12,572 nt of DNA from Phoronis ovalis. Lineage: Eukaryota; Phoronida; Phoronidae. Below, one piece after another: positions 7,407-12,572 of the stretch. The position numbers and the translations under genes were made by a program. The DNA lies in assembly GCA_028565635.1 (NCBI GenBank), contig JAOXYB010044037.1, positions 1 through 12,572 on the forward strand, in the 5' to 3' direction. The first letter of the stretch is position 1. Every line of letters starts with the position of its first letter. The notes beneath the pieces are model-generated. The model saw nothing but the letters and a program-made list of their open reading frames with translations, had not been told where the DNA came from and ran no database searches.

Positions 7407-7446
7407 TGACCTTTGACCTTCAAATGACCTTTCGACCTCAAGGTCA
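7407..7446. promoter_or_regulatory. Nuclear-receptor half-site cluster 2 with a perfect DR1
   Basis: TGACCTTTGACCT (7407-7419) is the exact complement of AGGTCAAAGGTCA, the textbook DR1 site for HNF4, COUP-TF and RXR dimers. TGACCTTTCGACCTC and AAGGTCA follow at once. The cluster corresponds to the one at 7147-7186 in the first internal repeat, but this copy is closer to consensus. Confidence 0.45.
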
Positions 7447-7900
7447 ACAATGGCCTACCCCAGGGAGTCATACTTTAAGTATCAAGTTCCTAGCTGTAAT
7501 TAACCGTCTTCGAGATATAGCTTGCTGAAAATTGGAAGAAAAAGAAGAAGAAAGAAATCATACAAAAAAAGTAGGCTTGCTCCCTTATAGGAGCAACCCT
7601 AATGAAGGATTTCAAATATATTTGTTAAATAAACCTATACGTTGAGCGCCAATTTCTCTCTCGGTCCACTTGCATCACACATATATCTTAGGAAAACCGA
7701 TCCATTTACCCCCCAATGACCGTACAGATTTCGAGATATTTGCCAGAAATTGAAACCCTTGGAGATTTCTCCGATCGGAACCTGGAGCTACTTGAACTTG
7801 ACCTCTCGTACGCGAACTGATACGAGGTCATGTGATGCACCCAGAGATTTTCGTTAATTTCACAAGCAACATGGTGCAGCTCGTTACATGAAGCGATGTG

Positions 7901-8337
7901 ATTGGTTCCTGAGTATTCTAACAAGATTATTTCTCATTGGATAAAAATTTCAAATTCTAAGAACAAGCTCTCTCATTGGATAGAAAATTAAAATTGCAAC
8001 AAAATGCATTATCATTGAATAAATCTTAAAAAAATATTAATTAACTTCTCAGCTGGTACTAATGGGTAAAATGACTAACCAATCAGAGGGCGTGTTGTTA
8101 CGATGCACCAGGGTAGATCATTCTTGTTCAAAAACACCCTACACTGAATACAGTGGATGTCTGTCCAGCGAGACACACCTCTAGCTACATCCCCTAATTT
8201 TTTTTTAGGAACTATCCGAGACCAGCACAGCTCAAGCTTACTGAGTAGCGTCTGAGAAAATCATTTCAGTCGTCTCCGTTACACCTTCTACCTTTTCTCA
8301 GGCTGACCTTTTCTCGAAGTTTGATTGGACGGATTGG
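7901..8337. promoter_or_regulatory. CCAAT-box cluster, possible promoter
   Basis: Six CCAAT or ATTGG boxes lie within 437 bases: ATTGG at 7901, 7936, 7975, 8324 and 8333, and CCAAT at 8079 in the fuller context ACCAATCAG, a good NF-Y site. They lie 200-640 bases before the candidate first coding exon of the Schlafen core gene at 8539. The stretch is also GC-richer than its surroundings around 8080-8400. A divergent role for the minus-strand NTPase gene is possible but its first exon was not found. I saw no TATA box at a convincing distance. Two of the boxes come from the tandem repeat at 7932. Confidence 0.4.
7932..8048 (+). repeat. 39-bp tandem repeat, three units
   Basis: Units start at 7932, 7971 and 8010, exactly 39 bases apart. 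They open with TCTCATTGGATA, TCTCATTGGATA and TATCATTGAATA. The third unit has decayed and lost its CCAAT core. The repeat thus multiplies an inverted CCAAT box. Confidence 0.75.
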
Positions 8338-8358
8338 ACGAAGTGTTTCGCATCCGGG

Positions 8359-8377
8359 TTCCGATGTAGCATCGGAA
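8359..8377. repeat. Short perfect hairpin
   Basis: TTCCGATG and CATCGGAA are separated by TAG. The 8-bp stem is GC-richer than its surroundings and lies in the presumed promoter or 5' UTR of the Schlafen core gene. No function is evident. Confidence 0.6.
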
Positions 8378-8538
8378 TAGTTAGCGCCAGAACATAAAGA
8401 ACTGAATATTTTTGGATTAGAAGTTCAAGAAACATAAATATTAGTTGGAAGAGGAGGCATTGTCCGAGAAGATTTGCAACACAGTCTAAAGCTCAAAGGA
8501 CAATATCCTGGGTGAACTAATTAACAAGGAATTAAGCT

Positions 8539-8603
8539 ATGAGCGAAATGGATTCTTGCCAGTCGGGGTCCTGTGCTGCTGCTGACGATATAGTCATTCA
8601 ATG
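8539..8603 (+). CDS. Candidate first coding exon of the Schlafen core gene
   Basis: An ATG at 8539 opens a short reading, MSEMDSCQSGSCAAADDIVI, ending at a good donor (CAATG/GTTAGT, GT at 8604-8605). The exon leaves two bases, and the exon at 10504 begins with the single base needed to complete that codon (TGC) and then continues in the Schlafen core frame. The intron would be 1900 nt. Support comes from the phase match (one chance in three), the donor, and the CCAAT cluster upstream. The Kozak context (GCTATGA) is weak and no homology confirms it. The alternative is that this is non-coding and translation starts at the ATG at 10505. Confidence 0.42.
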
Positions 8604-8773
8604 GTTAGTTGATTCATTTGGATTAAACATTCACTGTTTATTTTAGTTGCAGTAACTTTCAGCCTTTAATAACTATACCCTAGCTAACCGGCATTAAGCA
8701 TTTAAGGGTGCAGCAGTACCGCTAATATAAAAAGCCATAACCCTAGTAAAGGTTATCCCTTACGAAAAATGTC

Positions 8774-9013
8774 TATAGAATTCTATAGAGAGTTCTATAT
8801 ATTTTTATACAGAGCTCTATATAAAGCTCTATAGAATTCTATGTAGAAAGCTTTATAGAATTCTATAGAAAATTAGAACACCTTTTTTTATAGAATTCTA
8901 TAGGATTTCTATAGATAATTCTATTAATAGAAGATTCTATAGAATGTATAGAAAATTGGTCACTTTCTATAGAATTTCTATAGAAGTCTATAGATAAATT
9001 TATAGAATTCTAT
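8774..9013. repeat. AT palindrome array (TATAGAATTCTATA)n
   Basis: The self-complementary 14-mer TATAGAATTCTATA, or a close variant, recurs at 8774, 8830, 8854, 8889 and 9000, with degraded units between (TCTATAGAAT, GAGCTCTATA, TTCTATAGATAA). The whole 240 bases are built from CTATAGA-type words. Such DNA can extrude hairpins. It stops directly at the left end of the inverted-repeat element at 9014, within intron 1 of the Schlafen core gene. Confidence 0.85.
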
Positions 9014-10089
9014 CACTTGGTACCCCTAAAACTACTTAAAATGCCCATTTTTGAACTGAAAAAGTAGTGAACACTAAACTGAAAACTACTGAATTTGTAC
9101 TAATAAAAGTTATAATCTTCTTTCAATGGTTAGTGGAAAATTGTTGGTCTGCTGGTTGTGGAAACTTCATGCTGACTTAATTGTTTACATTTCTATTTAG
9201 CTTCATGCAATAGTAGTGACTCTTTTTTGTAAAATCAAAATCTGCTTATTTTTATCATTTATTACAGAACATGCAGTCGTGTTGAAAACTGAGCACAACA
9301 AACTTTGAATGATTATTGGCCAAGAAATAGTTATTTTAGCTTCTTGAGCACAAAGCTATACCTGAACTACACAATTTTTATGCTTACTGATAATTGTTCA
9401 TTTACACACAATAGAAATATCCTGCTGAGTGATCCACTTATGTTTTGAATAGGCTTACTATATTAACAGGTTCTTTAATATTAAAATCTTTTATATTTTG
9501 ATGTAAACAGATTTTTTAGGACTGTTTAAATATAATCAATAATTTTTTTTTTTAAACGGAAAAAATTGCTCAAAAATAGCTGAGTTAGATATGCCAGTTC
9601 AATTTAAACTCTGATCATGTACACAGTTAGACAATTATTATTTTCAGATAAAATGACTTCAAATAATATGATGTTATTGATAGTTGTTTCCAGGTGTTGA
9701 AAGTTTCAGACATAAACTTTCACATAAAATAGATTTTCCTTAGAAATGTATGAGATTTATTGCACATTTATCTCAAATGCAAAGATAAAATATCTGGTTT
9801 TATAATTATCAAAAAACAACAAAATTGTTATGAATGATTTATTTCAATAGTATTTGATGTCTATGAATCTGTCTGAATTTACATTTACAAGATTTTAAAA
9901 AGAATTGTAGTTGAAAATATAATAGTAATAATTAGGCAAATGATATTATATAATTTAATTCAGACAATATATGAACAGTGTCAATAAGTGCATGCTAATT
10001 TTATTGCTGCCTCACCCCAAATAAAGATAGCTTTCAAATACTTTTTCAGTTCAAATTGGGCATTTTAAGTACTTGTGGGGTACCAAGTG
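9014..10089. mobile_element. ~1.1-kb element with 50-bp terminal inverted repeats
   Basis: The left end (9014-9066) runs CACTTGGTACCCC ... ACTTAAAATGCCCA ... GAACTGAAAAAGTA. The right end (10039-10089) is its reverse complement, with few differences. The interior is AT-rich with no open frame worth reporting, so a non-autonomous DNA transposon is the simplest reading. It lies in intron 1 of the Schlafen core gene. The flanks offer no clear target-site duplication, and the left flank is the palindrome array. Confidence 0.75.
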
Positions 10090-10503
10090 CTACTTTTTGA
10101 AAAATCGGTGATTTTTTATGGAACATATAATAAGGCAAAAGATCATAACATTTGATTTTTTTGGGATTGTTTTATTACACATTCCAATTTCCCTTGAAGT
10201 GAGTGGTCACACATTCTACAGAAAACTGCCAATTTGTCAAAACAGACAGGCTTTTTGATAAATATAAGAGTGTGTTTTGAAGAAATATGTTGTTATCTAT
10301 GTTTCCCCTCCAAAATATTTCCTACTTTATTCATACATTTGGAGATAGGGACATGTTTTTGCATCGAAGCGAGAGAAAAAGTGATCATTCCAAAAGTCCT
10401 GTGATCATGCATTACCTACCAGTGAATCTGAATCGGCAGCATTTTATATGATATTTTGTTTTAAATTAAAGCGGCTGTCAAGCTTCATTTTGTCTCATTT
10501 CAG
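10090..10503. other. Intron 1, 3' part; nothing else seen
   Basis: AT-rich sequence without coding signs until the acceptor TTTTGTCTCATTTCAG that ends at 10503. The frame of the next exon happens to stay open backward to an ATG at 10448, but those 19 codons (MIFCFKLKRL...) include the polypyrimidine tract and are best read as intron. Confidence 0.6.
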
Positions 10504-11546
10504 CATGCCTGACTATGTTAAATTTAGAGTTGAAATGAAATTGCCACAGCAGTTGCATGAAGGATATAAAGCAGCAAGCAAGGACAAGAAAAGAGTATCT
10601 GATGCAGACAGAGAACAAATTTTAAAAGTAATAATGAGTCTGGCGAACTCTGGTGGAGGCCACTTAGTATTTACCGAAAAGGTAGACGTTGATAAATTTG
10701 ATAGATTTCTTAGGGACAGGTTAGAGACTAGATTTGATGACTGTGGATTTGTAGATTATCCTTACAGGAAGAAAGAAAATAATGCTACTGTTATAGAAGT
10801 GAAACGCGAATCGTGTCTAGTGTCTAGATGTGATGCGTATGAGTGTACAGCTGAAAGAAAAATAATCTTTAGGTTGGATAAATTGAAACAGTACCATAAG
10901 CGATCATTGTCTTCGCGTCGAAAGGACAAGAACGCATATGATATCAAACGAGAGTTAGGAGCAAAATACTTACCAAAAGAAATATTGTATCGAAAGTCCC
11001 TCAAACATCAGGGTGAAACACCCCGACTGCAACTGAAAGAATTAAAAGAAGATGCAAAAAAATCAGTCAGTGAAAGAATTTTGGCAGATAATTTAACACA
11101 TTATGTTTCTGGGTTTGCTATGGGCACTGGAGGAATGATTATATTTGGAGTTGAAGATAAAACAAGTATAATAAGAGGCGTCCTATTAAATGAGACGACT
11201 GAAGCAACGGAAGGACAAACATTTGAAGAAATAAAAGAGCGTGTTTCACATCGTTTGATTAAATGTATGAAATGGTTGTCATTGTATGGATGCTCGGTTG
11301 AACCAGTAGAAGGAATACACTTTTTAATAGAGCAGCTCCCTGTTCATGACAGGAATCCTGACCACTGTAATAAAATATATGCATGCATAGTAATCTATGT
11401 ATGTCAGTTTCGTGGGATTTGCATGACAAAAGAGCCGGAAGGATTTTTTATTAGTCCAGAGACAATGGCTATTGAGGCATATTCTACAGAACGTTGGTTT
11501 TTTCGAACTTTTAGGCACATCTTGAAAGATTCCCGCAAGCAAATAG
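10504..11546 (+). CDS. Schlafen core (AlbA_2-type) domain protein, main exon
   Basis: This exon encodes 347 codons from the ATG at 10505 and ends at donor ATAG/GTAAAT. Two related half-domains are visible. The first has DREQILKVIMSLANSGGGHL (10604-10663), matching the Schlafen 'AL.NSGGG' block. The second has GETPRLQLKE (11012-11041), HYVSGFAMGTGGMIIFGVED (11099-11158) and a C-terminal block ending CQFRGICMTKEPEGFF. Vertebrate Schlafen cores fold into a U-shaped tRNA/rRNA-cleaving domain. From a remembered alignment, the catalytic acids would be E (11015-11017, kept), E (here Gln, 11030-11032) and D (11156-11158, kept). The zinc ligands His, Cys, Cys, Cys would be Tyr (11285), Cys (11291), Arg and Gly (11411-11416). 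Nuclease activity is therefore doubtful, while nucleic-acid binding is still possible. The frame is intact with ordinary codon use. The start is either this ATG or the one at 8539. Confidence 0.88.
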
Positions 11547-11723
11547 GTAAATATCATACAGTTGTTTTTTTAATTGTTCTTTACTTTAACTGGTATTTCA
11601 ATTTATTGCACAGACAATATTAATTCAGGCACTTTGATATTGGCAAGCTCATACCAGTATACAATATTAGTCAAGAAGTAATGTAGTTTTTCATAAATTA
11701 ATTCAGTATTTTTGTTTGTTCAG

Positions 11724-11896
11724 AACCAGGAACACTTGACACAGTTCAGTTCGATAGAATGTTTGAGCGGTTGTGTTTAAACGAAGGCAAGCAGATGGAA
11801 ATTGAAGAAATTGTAAAAGATCTTACAGACACAGTGTTTAAAAGTATTTTTTCTGGTTTTTATGCTCATTCCCTAACAAATCATAATGGTTATTAA
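11724..11896 (+). CDS. Schlafen core gene, third exon
   Basis: After a 177-nt intron (donor at 11547, acceptor TTTTTGTTTGTTCAG ending at 11723), the split codon becomes GAA and the frame stays open for 56 more codons to TAA at 11894-11896. It reads PGTLDTVQFDRMFERLCLNE and then an acidic, helical stretch with EIEEIVKDLTD. The full protein would be about 426 residues from 8539, or 404 from 10505. The last ~18 codons are less convincing, and AAAA/GTATTT at 11844 could be a donor leading to exons beyond the window, perhaps to a helicase-like half. I do not recognise a domain in this exon. No clear polyadenylation signal follows closely. Confidence 0.6.
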
Positions 11897-12111
11897 TGTA
11901 TTTTTAATAGCTTGAGTTCTGGAGGTGAAGTAATCTATAGTAATCATCTTTCAAATGCATGATTTAAGGACAATCACACAGACAAGAAAATGTAAACATT
12001 CAGATAAATTTCATAATTGTTTATAAACACTGTTTAGGGATAGTACCACTGTCTGTTATACACTGTATACAGGCCCGTCAGATAGGGGGGGGGGGTGAGT
12101 TGGGTGCGAAT
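11897..12111 (+). repeat. 3' flank or intron, with G11 run and hairpin
   Basis: No coding sign. At 12085-12095 there is an uninterrupted run of 11 G, followed at 12102-12117 by a perfect 6-bp hairpin (GGGTGC, GAAT loop, GCACCC). The hairpin's 3' side is the end of the dispersed repeat starting at 12112. Confidence 0.7.
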
Positions 12112-12265
12112 GCACCCCCTTTTGAAATGACAAACATTTTTTAGGACTAATCACGGAATCGGGCTTATTGTTAAGTGTGCGAATACCTTAGGTAATATTT
12201 GGCTCTCTGAATCTCAGCATTTTATTGCAATAACAAGTGCAGAAGCCCAGGGGGTCATTACAAAA
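12112..12265 (-). repeat. Dispersed repeat, copy 2 (inverted partner of 6770-6922)
   Basis: Reverse complement of the repeat at 6770-6922, with shared blocks GCACCCCCTTTTGAAATGACA, CTAATCACGGAATC, TTAAGTGTG and CTCAGCATTTTATTGCAATAACA in this orientation. It lies downstream of the last recognised coding sequence of the Schlafen core gene, or in its next intron. Confidence 0.8.
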
Positions 12266-12335
12266 GATTACATACAGGTATGCCAGGCACAAAAAAGTAA
12301 GAAATCCCTTCCTGCGAGACTAATTTTGAAAAATA

Positions 12336-12401
12336 CCTACCCCTCAAAATAAAAAATAAAAAACCTACCCTTGGAACTAAAATCATCAAAAAATCCTACC
12401 C
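12336..12401 (+). repeat. Imperfect ~30-bp repeats with CCTACCC
   Basis: CCTACCC occurs at 12336, 12364 and 12395, each preceded by an A-rich tract. This is low-complexity, decayed tandem sequence. From 12402 to the window end I see nothing further. Confidence 0.5.
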
Positions 12402-12572
12402 GTTGACTAGAATATAAGGAAAAATATCCCTGTAATAATCCCATTATATGATATCAGAAGTGAATCAGCTTTTCATTTAGGTCGATGGTTTAAGTTTTTT
12501 GCTGTTTATCCTATCTATAGGATACACAGCATTGGTATCGTCTTTTACGTGATAATTTTCAATATTGTTTAT

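Larger units (their letters stand above)
7074..7600. mobile_element. Small element with 10-bp terminal inverted repeats
   Basis: AGGGTTGCTC (7074-7083) and GAGCAACCCT (7591-7600) are perfect inverted ends of a 527-bp segment without a coding frame. The right end also forms a hairpin (TTGCTCC, 6-base loop, GGAGCAA, 7577-7596). Inside, a block of about 130 bases is present twice, 260 bp apart (7139-7270 and 7399-7530), each with TGACCTTTGAC near its start and a TTCGARATAT word near its end. Ends of the form YAGGG resemble those of hAT elements, but I found no clean 8-bp target duplication, so the class is open. Confidence 0.55.

Noticed and set aside
7706-7924. Minus-strand 72-codon ORF with a Ser run
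   Set aside because: It overlaps repeat-like words (TTCGAGATAT) shared with the element to its left and has no domain; kept as non-coding.
8353-8362. tRNA B-box resemblance near GGGTTCCGATG
   Set aside because: It lacks the GGTTCRANNCC pattern and an A box at a proper distance; it is part of a small hairpin. No tRNA or tRNA-derived SINE head was found in the window.
10448-10504. Start of the Schlafen core protein at the first in-frame ATG (10448)
   Set aside because: The 19 codons before the ATG at 10505 include a polypyrimidine tract and an AG acceptor and read as hydrophobic AT-rich intron. The Schlafen-like sequence starts after 10505.
11547-11623. Unspliced C terminus of the Schlafen core ORF
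   Set aside because: A good donor (ATAG/GTAAAT) precedes it, the codons become hydrophobic and AT-rich, and splicing to 11724 restores an ordinary protein reading.

Overview
This looks like nuclear DNA from an invertebrate animal. It is AT-rich, has introns with clear GT..AG borders, carries decayed non-LTR retrotransposon and MITE-like repeats, and contains Schlafen-family coding exons. A mollusc or other marine invertebrate is my best guess, based on the style of the repeats and of the Schlafen genes; the sequence itself does not prove it. There are no bacterial-style operons, tRNAs, rRNAs or CRISPR arrays.

Bases 1-1532 are a nest of repeats: a ~205-bp direct repeat and a ~160-bp long inverted repeat, interleaved. 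From 1533 to 2183 there are short coding-like islands of uncertain origin: a plus-strand death-domain-like fragment, a minus-strand acidic tail, and a plus-strand island with a frame break. From 2360 to about 3820 lies a minus-strand gene for the P-loop NTPase (helicase-like) half of a group III Schlafen protein. Its Walker A exon (3444-3620) and Walker B exon (2360-2589) join in matching phase, but the Walker B exon has an in-frame TGA where the family has a Trp, so this copy is probably a pseudogene. A decayed LINE 3' end lies in its intron.

Bases 3821-8400 hold no intact gene. They contain a frameshifted fragment of a Cys-rich tail protein (4798-5081) among YY1-like motifs, a foldback element (5953-6292), a repeat whose inverted partner is at 12112-12265, an ORF island of unknown meaning, a small element with 10-bp inverted ends that carries direct-repeat nuclear-receptor half-sites (7074-7600), and a cluster of six CCAAT boxes (7901-8337).

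From 8539 to the right lies the second main gene, on the plus strand: a Schlafen core (AlbA_2/SLFN) protein. It has a candidate short first exon (8539-8603), a 1.9-kb intron holding an AT palindrome array and a ~1.1-kb element with terminal inverted repeats, a long exon encoding the whole core (10504-11546), and a third exon (11724 to 11843 or 11896).

The two parts that make up one group III Schlafen protein (core and NTPase) therefore sit here on opposite strands, divergently arranged about 5 kb apart. The NTPase copy is broken. The core copy is open, but it lacks one predicted catalytic acid and most predicted zinc ligands. This could be a rearranged gene, two members of a Schlafen cluster, or genuinely separate proteins; the window alone cannot decide.
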